Shown here piece by piece: positions 27,695 to 36,282 of a stretch of DNA of 64,000 bases. The notes under the pieces were generated by a model. That model was given only the letters and a program-made list of their open reading frames with translations, did no database searches and had not been told where the DNA came from. A program made the position numbers and the translations under genes. The DNA is from Pseudomonas sp. MTM4 (GTDB lineage Bacteria; Pseudomonadota; Gammaproteobacteria; Pseudomonadales; Pseudomonadaceae), in NCBI RefSeq assembly GCF_019355055.1, contig NZ_CP048411.1, positions 558,001 to 622,000 of the forward strand, read 5' to 3'. Each line of letters opens with the position of its first letter. Within the stretch, counting starts at the first letter, position 1.

Positions 27695-29137
27695 GTGGCA
27701 GACGTAAAACGTTACGACAACTACATCGATGGCCAGTGGGTAACCGGCAAGAACTATCAGGCCAACATCAATCCATCCGATCTCTCGGACGTCATCGGCG
27801 AATACGCCCAGGCGGACGCTGCACAGGTCGAGGCCGCCGTCACAGCAGCACGCAAGGCATTCCCGGCGTGGTCTACGTCGGGCATCCAGGCACGCGCTGA
27901 TGCGCTTGAGAAAGTCGGTCTGGAAATCCTTGCCCGCCGCGAAGAGCTGGGCGCGCTCCTGGCGCGCGAAGAGGGCAAGACATTGCCCGAAGCCATCGGT
28001 GAAGTGGCTCGCGCCGGTAACATCTTCAAGTTCTTCGCTGGCGAATGCCTGCGTCAGGCCGGCGAAACCCTGCAGTCGGTCCGTCCGGGCGTGAGCGTCG
28101 AGGTGACCCGTGAGCCACTGGGCGTGATCGGCCTGATCACCCCTTGGAACTTCCCCATCGCCATTCCGGCCTGGAAGATCGCTCCGGCGCTGGCTTACGG
28201 CAACTGCGTGGTTATCAAGCCGGCTGATCTGGTCCCTGGCTGCGCCTGGGCCATCGCCGAAATCATTTCCCGCGCAGGCTTTCCGGCAGGCGTGTTCAAT
28301 CTGGTGATGGGCAAGGGCCGTGAAGTCGGCGAAGCCATCGTCAACGACAAACGCGTCGATGGCGTCAGCTTCACCGGCTCGGTCGGTGTCGGCCGTGGCA
28401 TCGCCGCGACCTGTGTAGGCCGTCATGCCAAGGTTCAGCTGGAGATGGGCGGCAAGAATCCGCAGATCATCCTCGATGACGCCGACCTCAACACCGCCGT
28501 CGAACTGGCCACCCAGAGCGCCTTCTATTCGACCGGCCAGCGCTGCACCGCGTCCAGCCGCATTATCGTCACCGAAGGCATTTACGACCGTTTCGTCGAA
28601 GCCATGATCGAGCGCATCAAGAAGATCAAGGTCGGTTCGGCCCTGGAGCAGGGCGTGGACGTCGGTCCGGTGGTTTCCGAGGCCCAGCTGGAACAAGACC
28701 TGCGGTACATCGAAATCGGCAAGGAAGAGGGCGCACGCCTGGCCTGTGGTGGAGAACGCGTCAAGTGCGGCACCGAAGGTTACTTCCTCGCGCCGACACT
28801 GTTCGTCGACAGCACCGCCGACATGCGCATCAGCCGTGAAGAGATCTTCGGACCGGTGGCCAACGTGGTCCGCGTGAAGGATTACGACGAAGCCCTGGCG
28901 ATGGCCAACGACACCGAGTTCGGGCTGTCCGCAGGCATCTGCACCACCTCGCTGAAGTACGCCAATCACTTCAAGCGTCATTCCCAGGCCGGGATGGTGA
29001 TGATCAACCTGCCGACTGCCGGCGTGGATTACCACGTGCCGTTCGGTGGCCGCAAAGGCTCGTCCTACGGCCCACGCGAGCAAGGGCGCTATGCCCAGGA
29101 GTTCTACACGACGGTGAAGACCACCTACATCGGCTGA
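27695..29137 (+). CDS. 2-oxoglutarate semialdehyde (2,5-dioxopentanoate) dehydrogenase
   Basis: 480 residues from a GTG start with AGGAGAGAG in front. NAD(P)+-dependent aldehyde dehydrogenase with the full signature: ITPWNFPIA, the catalytic Glu in LEMGGKNPQ, the catalytic Cys in [11 protein letters not shown], and the final [15 protein letters not shown]. Next to kdgD and in the same direction, so the semialdehyde made by KdgD is the expected substrate, giving 2-oxoglutarate. Sequence alone would also allow a succinate-semialdehyde-type role. Confidence 0.92.
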   Translation: MADVKRYDNYIDGQWVTGKNYQANINPSDLSDVIGEYAQADAAQVEAAVTAARKAFPAWSTSGIQARADALEKVGLEILARREELGALLAREEGKTLPEAIGEVARAGNIFKFFAGECLRQAGETLQSVRPGVSVEVTREPLGVIGLITPWNFPIAIPAWKIAPALAYGNCVVIKPADLVPGCAWAIAEIISRAGFPAGVFNLVMGKGREVGEAIVNDKRVDGVSFTGSVGVGRGIAATCVGRHAKVQLEMGGKNPQIILDDADLNTAVELATQSAFYSTGQRCTASSRIIVTEGIYDRFVEAMIERIKKIKVGSALEQGVDVGPVVSEAQLEQDLRYIEIGKEEGARLACGGERVKCGTEGYFLAPTLFVDSTADMRISREEIFGPVANVVRVKDYDEALAMANDTEFGLSAGICTTSLKYANHFKRHSQAGMVMINLPTAGVDYHVPFGGRKGSSYGPREQGRYAQEFYTTVKTTYIG

Positions 29138-29259
29138 TCAGCCGTGCCGCTTCATGTGACGCAACTCGCCGAGTCGCTCGAGCAGCTCGGCAAGTTGCAA
29201 TCCATGGCGGCAAAGTCGTTTTTCGCGCAGCGGACCATAAGAACAATAGAGAGAAGCGT

Positions 29260-30603
29260 ATGAACAATTCTGCGAATCGAGGCGCTCCGGTCGTCACCGA
29301 ACTTCAGGTGGTTCCGGTCGCCGGTCAGGACAGCATGCTGCTCAATCTGAGCGGCGCACATGGTCCGTATTTCACCCGCAACATCCTCATTCTCAAAGAC
29401 AGCGCCGGCAATACCGGAGTCGGTGAAGTCCCCGGTGGCGAGGCGATTCGCCAGACCCTGGAAGATGCACGCTCCATCCTTGTCGGTCAGTCGGTCGGCA
29501 ATTACAACGCTCTTCTGAATCAGGCGCGCAAGGCTTTTGCCGACCGCGATGTTGGCGGTCGCGGCCTGCAGACCTTCGATCTGCGTATTGCCATCCATGC
29601 CATCACTGCGCTGGAGTCGGCCCTGCTCGACTTGCTCGGTCAGCACCTCGGCGTGCCGGTTGCGGCCCTGCTCGGAGACGGTCAGCAGCGCGACGAAGTC
29701 GAGATGCTCGGCTATCTGTTCTTCATTGCCGATCGCAACAAGACTGACCTCGGTTACCGAGACGAGTCGGACGCCAGCGATAACTGGTTCCGCGTACGCA
29801 ACGAAGAAGCGCTGACCCCCGAGACGGTCGTTCGCCAGGCCGAAGCAGCCTACGAGCGTTACGGCTTCAAGGATTTCAAACTCAAGGGTGGCGTGTTGCC
29901 GGGCCGCGAAGAGGTCAAGGCGATCCGCGCGCTGGCCGAGCGTTTCCCCGATGCACGCATCACTCTGGACCCCAACGGGGCCTGGTCACTGGCCGAAGCC
30001 ATCGAGCTGTGCAAAGACCTGCACGGTGTCCTGGCCTATGCCGAAGACCCGTGCGGTGCCGAGAACGGGTACTCCGGTCGTGAAGTCATGGCCGAATTCC
30101 ACCGCGCCACTGGCCTGCCGACTGCAACCAACATGATCGCCACCGATTGGCGTCAGATGGGCCATACCGTTCAGTTGCAGTCGGTGGATATTCCGCTTGC
30201 CGATCCGCATTTCTGGACCATGAGCGGTTCGGTGCGCGTTGCGCAGATGTGCCATGACTGGGGCCTGACCTGGGGCTCGCATTCCAACAATCATTTCGAC
30301 ATTTCGCTGGCGATGTTCACCCACGTGGCCGCCGCGGCGCCGGGCAAAATCACCGCGATCGACACCCATTGGATCTGGCAGGACGGCCAATATCTGACCC
30401 GTGAACCGTTGCAGATCGTTGGCGGCAAGGTCGCCGTGCCGGCCAAGGCGGGTCTTGGTGTAGAGCTGGATCAGGATGCGCTGCATAAAGCCCATGAGCT
30501 GTATCTGGAGAAAGGGCTTGGCGCACGCGACGATGCCATCGCCATGCAGTTCCTGATCCCGGATTGGACGTTCAACAACAAGCGGCCCTGCATGGTGCGT
30601 TGA
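29260..30603 (+). CDS. gudD: Glucarate dehydratase, enolase superfamily (copy 2, standard length)
   Basis: 447 residues, matching the size of the well-studied GudD enzymes. It has the same catalytic set as copy 1 ([40 protein letters not shown]) but the standard capping loop [14 protein letters not shown] in place of the insertion. It makes 5-dehydro-4-deoxyglucarate for KdgD. Part of the same unit as kdgD and the aldehyde dehydrogenase; two REP-like palindromes separate it from garD. Confidence 0.93.
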   Translation: MNNSANRGAPVVTELQVVPVAGQDSMLLNLSGAHGPYFTRNILILKDSAGNTGVGEVPGGEAIRQTLEDARSILVGQSVGNYNALLNQARKAFADRDVGGRGLQTFDLRIAIHAITALESALLDLLGQHLGVPVAALLGDGQQRDEVEMLGYLFFIADRNKTDLGYRDESDASDNWFRVRNEEALTPETVVRQAEAAYERYGFKDFKLKGGVLPGREEVKAIRALAERFPDARITLDPNGAWSLAEAIELCKDLHGVLAYAEDPCGAENGYSGREVMAEFHRATGLPTATNMIATDWRQMGHTVQLQSVDIPLADPHFWTMSGSVRVAQMCHDWGLTWGSHSNNHFDISLAMFTHVAAAAPGKITAIDTHWIWQDGQYLTREPLQIVGGKVAVPAKAGLGVELDQDALHKAHELYLEKGLGARDDAIAMQFLIPDWTFNNKRPCMVR

Positions 30604-30606
30604 CCA

Positions 30607-30702
30607 GTAGGGTGGGGCGGCTTGTGAGTTTCGGTGGGCTGAAGCCCACCCTACGGCTGACACGCTCACTCATGGCATCTGTAGGGTGGGCTTTAGCCCA
30701 CC
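30607..30702. repeat. Pair of REP-like palindromes in inverted order (REPIN-like)
   Basis: Two related palindromes face each other: GGTGGGCTGAAGCCCACC with CCCTAC following (30633-30654) and GTAGGGTGGGCTTTAGCCCACC split over 30681-30702. A third GTAGGGTGGG at 30607-30616 pairs with CCCACCCTAC at 30645-30654, giving a nested stem. The sequence and inverted pairing match Pseudomonas REP doublets. Located inside the gudD-garD transcript, it could alter mRNA stability between the genes. Confidence 0.8.
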
Positions 30703-30766
30703 AAATCCCAACGCACAGCTCACCGATACGAACAACAATTCCAACCGGCCTGCTCCGGAGACGTAA

Positions 30767-32332
30767 ATGAACGAAACCGTGCAATTGATTCAGCATCAAG
30801 ACTCGCCTCGTTATATCCGCCTGAACGAAGCGGATAACGTGGCCGTGGTGGTCAACGATGGTGGCGTACCGACCGGAGCTCGCTTCGAAGATGGGTTGGT
30901 CACGGTCGAATCGGTGCCGCAGAGTCACAAGGTCGCTTTGGTAGACATCGCCCCTGACCAGCCGGTACGTCGTTACGGCCAGATCATCGGTTACGCGCTC
31001 GAACCTATCGCCCGCGGTTCATGGGTCAAGGAAACCCAGCTGCGCATGCCCTCAGCGCCGCCGCTCGACAGTCTGCCCATGGCCGACGCCGTACCGCAGC
31101 GGCTCGAGCCGCTCGAAGGCTTCACCTTCGAAGGCTACCGTAACGCCGATGGCACCGTCGGCACGCGCAACGTGCTCGGCATTACCACCACCGTGCAATG
31201 CGTGACCGGCGTGCTCGATCATGCGGTCGCGCGCATTCGCAAGGAGCTGCTGCCCAAGTACCCCAACGTCGACGATGTCGTCGCGCTGACGCATAGCTAT
31301 GGTTGTGGCGTGGCGATCAGCGCCAAGGACGCCTACATTCCGATCCGCACCGTGCGCAATCTTGCGCGCAATCCGAATCTTGGCGGCGAAGCCCTGGTTA
31401 TCAGCCTCGGCTGCGAGAAGCTGCAGGCCGAGCAGGTGATGCACGAGGGCGACGCCTCGGTCGATCTCAGCGAGCCCTGGCTCTACCGCCTGCAAGAGTC
31501 CACCACCGGCTTTGGGGAAATGATCGAACAGATCATGGCGCTGGCCGAAACGCGGTTGCAAAAGCTGAATCGTCGCCAGCGCGAAACCGTTCCAGCATCC
31601 GAACTGATCCTTGGCATGCAATGCGGTGGCAGCGACGCCTTTTCCGGTATCACCGCCAATCCAGCGCTGGGCTACGCCTCGGATCTTCTGATCCGCGCGG
31701 GCGCTACGGTGATGTTTTCCGAAGTGACCGAAGTGCGCGACGCCATCTACATGCTCACCTCACGCGCCGAAACGCCAGAAGTGGCCGAAGCGCTGGTGCG
31801 TGAAATGGACTGGTACGACCAATACTTGGAGCGCGGCGCGGCGGATCGCAGCGCCAACACCACGCCTGGCAACAAGAAGGGTGGCCTGTCCAATATCGTC
31901 GAGAAATCCTTGGGCTCCATCGTCAAGTCCGGCAGCAGCGCCATCAATGACGTACTCGGCCCAGGCGAACGCTTCAGCGGCAAGGGCCTGATCTATTGCG
32001 CGACACCGGCCAGCGATTTCGTCTGCGGCACGCTTCAGTTGGCTGCGGGGATGAACCTGCACGTGTTCACCACCGGACGTGGTACGCCTTATGGCTTGGC
32101 CATGGCTCCGGTAGTCAAGGTCTCGACCCGCACCGAACTGGCCGAGCGCTGGCCAGACCTGATCGACGTGGACGCCGGGCGCATCGCCACAGGGCGTTCC
32201 AGCATTGAGGAGTTGGGCTGGGAGCTGTTCCACTACTACCTGGATGTCGCCAGCGGCCGGAAGAAGACCTGGGCCGAGCAACACAAAATTCACAACGACA
32301 TCACTTTGTTCAACCCAGCACCCATCACCTGA
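30767..32332 (+). CDS. garD: Galactarate dehydratase (UxaA family)
   Basis: 521 residues. An N-terminal SAF domain ([16 protein letters not shown]) is joined to a long UxaA-type dehydratase domain with [40 protein letters not shown], and [19 protein letters not shown]. These segments identify GarD/altronate dehydratase relatives, which are iron-dependent. It converts meso-galactarate to 5-dehydro-4-deoxyglucarate, the same intermediate as GudD, so the cluster covers both aldarates. Altronate dehydratase is the alternative; the length and context favour GarD. Confidence 0.9.
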   Translation: MNETVQLIQHQDSPRYIRLNEADNVAVVVNDGGVPTGARFEDGLVTVESVPQSHKVALVDIAPDQPVRRYGQIIGYALEPIARGSWVKETQLRMPSAPPLDSLPMADAVPQRLEPLEGFTFEGYRNADGTVGTRNVLGITTTVQCVTGVLDHAVARIRKELLPKYPNVDDVVALTHSYGCGVAISAKDAYIPIRTVRNLARNPNLGGEALVISLGCEKLQAEQVMHEGDASVDLSEPWLYRLQESTTGFGEMIEQIMALAETRLQKLNRRQRETVPASELILGMQCGGSDAFSGITANPALGYASDLLIRAGATVMFSEVTEVRDAIYMLTSRAETPEVAEALVREMDWYDQYLERGAADRSANTTPGNKKGGLSNIVEKSLGSIVKSGSSAINDVLGPGERFSGKGLIYCATPASDFVCGTLQLAAGMNLHVFTTGRGTPYGLAMAPVVKVSTRTELAERWPDLIDVDAGRIATGRSSIEELGWELFHYYLDVASGRKKTWAEQHKIHNDITLFNPAPIT

Positions 32333-32412
32333 TTGCCCCGTCAGGTTGAGCCAATAGCACATCCCTGTACCCTGCGCTGGAACCGAATCGCCATTCTTTT
32401 CGAGGTAGTCCC

Positions 32413-33342
32413 GTGACCTGCATTCTCCAGCTTGGCCCCCTTACCGAACGTTTCAACCGCAGCCTAGCTGCGGATCATGAGGTGCTGCGCATCTGGGAGC
32501 AGGATGCCGATGCGTTTTTTGATCGTCAGGCTCACCGTATCGAGGTCGTGGTGACCTCCGCGCGTTTCGGGTGCTCGGCGGCTCTGATCGAACGCTTGCC
32601 CAACTTGCGCGCGATCATCAGCTTCGGTGTCGGCTATGACTCCATCGACGTGGCGGCGGCGCGGGCGCGCGGCATTCCTGTGAGCAACACGCCGGACGTG
32701 CTCAACGATTGCGTGGCGGATCTGGCGTTCGGGCTGATCATCGACTGTGCACGGCAGATGTCGCGTGCCGACCGCTTTGTCCGCGCGGGCGAATGGCTTT
32801 CCGGCGGTTTACCGCTGGCGACCAGTGTCAGCGGCAAACGGCTCGGTATCGTCGGCCTTGGCCGCATCGGCGAGGCGGTAGCCAAGCGCTCGAGTGGTTT
32901 CGACATGCAGGTGCGTTACCACAACCGTCGACCGGTTGATGGCAGCGCTTACGGTTATGAGTCGAGTCTGATCGAGCTGGCGCGCTGGAGCGATTTTCTC
33001 GTGCTGACTTGCCCGGGCGGGGCGAGCACTCGCAACCTGATCGATCGGGACGTATTGGACGCGCTTGGCCCGAACGGCATCCTGATCAACGTGTCGCGCG
33101 GTTCGGTCGTGGATGAGCCAGCACTGGTCGAGGCGCTGCTCGAAGGGCGGCTGGGCGGCGCGGGGCTCGACGTCTACGCTGAAGAGCCCAAGGTGCCGCC
33201 GGCTTTGTTCGAGCTACCCAATGTCGTCCTGTTGCCGCATATCGGCAGTGCCACTGCGGAAACGCGGCTGGCAATGGAAGAGCTGTTGTTCGCCAATCTA
33301 CGTGCGTTTCTCGAACGTGGAGAGGTGCTGACAGCAGTCTGA
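32413..33342 (+). CDS. D-2-hydroxyacid dehydrogenase (glyoxylate/hydroxypyruvate or 2-ketogluconate reductase type)
   Basis: 309 residues from a GTG with GAGGTAG in front. NAD(P)-binding fold with GIVGLGRIGEAVAKR, the catalytic Arg in INVSRGSVVDE, Glu in GLDVYAEEP and His in LLPHIGSATAET. After the Rossmann strand the sequence YHNRRPV carries Arg residues that favour NADPH. The context is sugar-acid catabolism; a reduction of a keto acid side product is inferred. The specific substrate cannot be told. Confidence 0.85.
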   Translation: MTCILQLGPLTERFNRSLAADHEVLRIWEQDADAFFDRQAHRIEVVVTSARFGCSAALIERLPNLRAIISFGVGYDSIDVAAARARGIPVSNTPDVLNDCVADLAFGLIIDCARQMSRADRFVRAGEWLSGGLPLATSVSGKRLGIVGLGRIGEAVAKRSSGFDMQVRYHNRRPVDGSAYGYESSLIELARWSDFLVLTCPGGASTRNLIDRDVLDALGPNGILINVSRGSVVDEPALVEALLEGRLGGAGLDVYAEEPKVPPALFELPNVVLLPHIGSATAETRLAMEELLFANLRAFLERGEVLTAV

Positions 33343-33537
33343 GCGCACTCACCGGTACGCTGCAGACTGAGGCGATGCTAGTCGCCACGGCGCTTGGCCA
33401 AAAGCTCGGGGCCGACACCTTTAGAGTTGTCCTTATGGCGCTGCCATGCCGCAAGCCACAAGCGTGCTGGCGTGGAGCGCCGCTCCGCTTACATTGCAAT
33501 TCTCGCGGGCCTGCACTCGCCAAGGAGAAACACCTCA

Positions 33538-34449
33538 ATGCCCAGCTTCCAAGCGGATCTGACGGAGATCGAACTGCGACATGACGCACTGCGACTGTCG
33601 GTCTACCAGGCGTTGGGCGGGGCGATCACACGGCTGAGCGTCGATGACATCGACCTGTTGCGGCCATGGGACGGCTCCGACAGCGTGCGCCGCACCGGCT
33701 GCTTCGTGCTGGCACCGTTTTCCAACCGGGTCGGTGACGCTGCCTTCGAGCACGCAGGCCAACGCTATCCATTGCGCAGCCTGTCTGCCGAACATCCATT
33801 GCCGATTCATGGCGTTGCCTGGAAGCGGGCCTGGAGCGTGACCGAACAGGGCGCTGCCAACCTGAGCCTGCATTTCACCCATCGACCCGAGGGCGAAGCG
33901 GCGCTGGACTGGCCGTTCGCCTTCGACCTCGAACATGAGCTGCGCCTGGACGAGCAGGGCGTCGATCTGCGCCTGAGCCTGCGCAATATCGATACGCGCT
34001 CGATGCCCGCCGGCCTCGGCTGGCACCCGTATTTCGCCCGTCATGACGCGTGCATCCTGCAATTCTCCGCGCAGTCGGTTTGGCTGAGCGATGAGCGAAA
34101 CTTGCCGGCTGAGTTAAAGGAAGTGCCGACCCAGTGGGATTATCGGCAACCACGGCGCCTGGAGTCCCCGAACCTGGACAATTGCTTCGTCGGTTGGAAT
34201 GGGCCGGCGCGGATCGGTTGGCCGGGCAAAGGTATCGAGCTGACAATGACGAGTGAGGTGAGGCATCTGGTGGTGTTCACGCCGCCCGCGGAGATGGGTT
34301 TTTTCGCGGTGGAACCGGTGTCCCACGCCAACAACGCGCTCGGCATGAGCGATCCGATGGCGAACGGAATGCGCACCCTGGAGCCCGGCGAGGTCATGCG
34401 GGTCAGTTGCCGGCTCAGCATCGAGCGGGTGGTCCGCGCGGGATCGTAG
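33538..34449 (+). CDS. Aldose 1-epimerase family protein
   Basis: 303 residues from the ATG at 33538, preceded by AAGGAG; an in-frame ATG at 33394 would add a stretch without coding character. The galactose mutarotase fold is recognised from PFSNRVGDAAFEHAG, the active-site His in LPIHGVAWKRAW and GLGWHPYFAR, and the catalytic Glu region FFAVEPVSHANNAL. It interconverts alpha and beta anomers. In this cluster it may supply the anomer accepted by uronate dehydrogenase, as an inference. Confidence 0.85.
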   Translation: MPSFQADLTEIELRHDALRLSVYQALGGAITRLSVDDIDLLRPWDGSDSVRRTGCFVLAPFSNRVGDAAFEHAGQRYPLRSLSAEHPLPIHGVAWKRAWSVTEQGAANLSLHFTHRPEGEAALDWPFAFDLEHELRLDEQGVDLRLSLRNIDTRSMPAGLGWHPYFARHDACILQFSAQSVWLSDERNLPAELKEVPTQWDYRQPRRLESPNLDNCFVGWNGPARIGWPGKGIELTMTSEVRHLVVFTPPAEMGFFAVEPVSHANNALGMSDPMANGMRTLEPGEVMRVSCRLSIERVVRAGS

Positions 34450-34573
34450 AAGAGTCCCGACCAGCCATTCTTCAGCGCGGGCTGCGCATTGTGTCGGCCG
34501 CAACGTCTATCGACGGTTTCCCGCCTGCATATCATCCAGCGCCACGCCTCATGCGAAAAAGCATCACCGCTTC

Positions 34574-34593
34574 GTAGGATGGGTGCAACCCAT
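34574..34593. repeat. Short REP-like palindrome
   Basis: GTAGGATGGGTGCAACCCATC-type sequence just before the oprD terminator: GATGGGT and ACCCATC pair with a GCA-type loop. It resembles the GTAGGGTGGG palindromes at 30.6 kb and is probably a diverged single REP unit. Confidence 0.5.
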
Positions 34594-34642
34594 CACTGTC
34601 TCCGCCTCGCACAGTCGCCCGCACATGCTCGTTCGCGGGACG

Positions 34643-34667
34643 AAAAAAGCCCGTCACAAGGACGGGC
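34643..34667 (-). terminator. Rho-independent terminator of oprD
   Basis: On the minus strand GCCCGTC and GACGGGC form a 7-base stem with a 5-base loop followed at once by TTTTTT. It lies about 55 bases after the oprD stop. Confidence 0.85.
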
Positions 34668-34720
34668 AAAGTTTCCGCAACAGGAGCGAGGAGTGTTGCG
34701 TCCAGCGTGGTGAATGATGC

Positions 34721-35989
34721 TTACAGGATCGAAATCGGATAGTTGAAGATCAGACGATTCTCGTCGAACTCGTTGTTGCTGAACGAGTTGTCCCGACGCA
34801 TGCTGGAGTTACGCCACTTGATGTTCAGGTTCTTGAGCGCACCACTTTGTACGGTGTAAGCCAGTTCGGACTCGCGGCCCCATTCCTTGCCTTCGTCACC
34901 GCTTGCGGTAGTGATGTTGTCACCGCTGATGTAGCGGTTCATCAGGGTTAGCCCAGGAACGCCAACACCTGCGAAGTTGTAGTCATGACGCAGCTGCCAG
35001 GAACGCTCATCGGCGGCGTCGTAGGCGGAGTTGAAGCTGTCGTTGGCCAGCGAGGCGCCGCTGGTACCGTTGACGCGCATCCACTGATCACCGCTGACTT
35101 TCTGCAAACCGACGTAGAAGGTATGGGCACCGGTTTGCAGGCCGAACAGACCGGAATAGGTCTTGTTGTCCAGGTCGCCGGCCAGCGCGCTGCCTTCATC
35201 CTTGCCGGTGAAGTAGCCGAGATTCGCCGTGAAGGCGAGGTTGTCACTGATAGGCTGGGTGTGCAGCAGCTGAACGTAGCTCTGCTGGTAGATGTCTTCG
35301 AGGCGGGCATGCCACAGGCCGACCTTGGTCTGGTCGGTGAAGGCGTATTCGCCACCTGCGAAGTTGAAGCGATCCGAACTCGCGCCGCCGAAGAACATGT
35401 CTTCCATACTGGCGTCGTCACGGGTGCTGTTCTGGCGCATCTGGCCGCCGTACAGCGTCAGGTTGCTGATCTCCTTGGAAGTGATCATGCCGCCCTCGAA
35501 GGTTTGCGGCAGCGACCGTCCGTCATCCGCGCGCAGTACCGGCACGACTACCTGCCATTCACCGACACGGATTTCGGTTTCCGAGATTTTGGCTTTCGCA
35601 GCTACGGCGATGCGGCCGAAATCATCGGCGGGGTGACGATCATCGCCCGTGCCGTGCGTCGGCAGCAGGGCCGTTCCGTAAGTGCCGCCGCCGCCATCCA
35701 GCTTGACCGACAGCATGGCCAGCGCATCAACGCCAAAGCCGATCGGACCGGGCGTATAGCCGGACTGAACGTTGAGAATGAAGCTCTGCGTCCATTCTTC
35801 GGCCTTGTTCTGACCACCGTTATAGGCCGGATCGACGAAGTTGCGATTGATGTAGAAATTACGTGCGTTCAAGGTGACTTTGCTGCCTTCGACAAAGCCT
35901 TCCGCTGCGTGAGCAGCAGCGGGTATGCCAAGCGCCAGCGACAGCGTGCCCGCGAAAACGGCGGCGGACAATGGATTGCGTAGGGTCAT
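34721..35989 (-). CDS. OprD-family outer membrane porin
   Basis: 422 residues with a signal peptide ending PAAAHA and an 18-strand OprD/Occ barrel. Typical features are FVEGSKVTLNARNFYINRNF at the start of the mature protein, the QSGYTPGPIGFGVDALAML stretch and a C-terminal strand ending YPISIL. OccK/OccD porins pass carboxylates with one negative group through the outer membrane. Position at the edge of the uronate cluster plus a shared operator-like site upstream make a uronate/aldarate channel the likely role; the exact Occ subclass is not assigned. Confidence 0.9.
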   Translation of the reverse strand: MTLRNPLSAAVFAGTLSLALGIPAAAHAAEGFVEGSKVTLNARNFYINRNFVDPAYNGGQNKAEEWTQSFILNVQSGYTPGPIGFGVDALAMLSVKLDGGGGTYGTALLPTHGTGDDRHPADDFGRIAVAAKAKISETEIRVGEWQVVVPVLRADDGRSLPQTFEGGMITSKEISNLTLYGGQMRQNSTRDDASMEDMFFGGASSDRFNFAGGEYAFTDQTKVGLWHARLEDIYQQSYVQLLHTQPISDNLAFTANLGYFTGKDEGSALAGDLDNKTYSGLFGLQTGAHTFYVGLQKVSGDQWMRVNGTSGASLANDSFNSAYDAADERSWQLRHDYNFAGVGVPGLTLMNRYISGDNITTASGDEGKEWGRESELAYTVQSGALKNLNIKWRNSSMRRDNSFSNNEFDENRLIFNYPISIL

Positions 35990-36099
35990 TGTTGTTGTGC
36001 TCCCTTTTTTGATTTATCCGCCCCGCTTAGCCGTACGGCGATAGGCGAGACGGGGTGTAGCGCGACCGCACGCAGGCGGCGCATGTCTTGACGCATATC

Positions 36100-36119
36100 T
36101 GTTATCAGTCGTCATATGA
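36100..36119 (-). promoter_or_regulatory. Operator-like 20-mer upstream of oprD (site 3 of the shared motif)
   Basis: GTTATCAGTCGTCATATGAC, 16 of 20 identical with the udh site and 16 of 20 with the gudD-kdgD site. It contains the perfect 10-base palindrome GTCATATGAC, extended to CGTCATATGACG. It lies 111-130 bases before the porin start. Confidence 0.6.
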
Positions 36120-36282
36120 CGTTTCGAATTATGGCGACAGCCGAATGCTTGTCAATGCAATCTGCAAAGAAATGTAAGGCGTGAGACTTTTGTCTAAGCG
36201 AGGCTTTCTAAGCTGCAGGGGTAGGCACAGCGTTGTTCTTGCGGTCTGGACGCGCTGTGAAGGGATCTAAATCTAAAGGACA

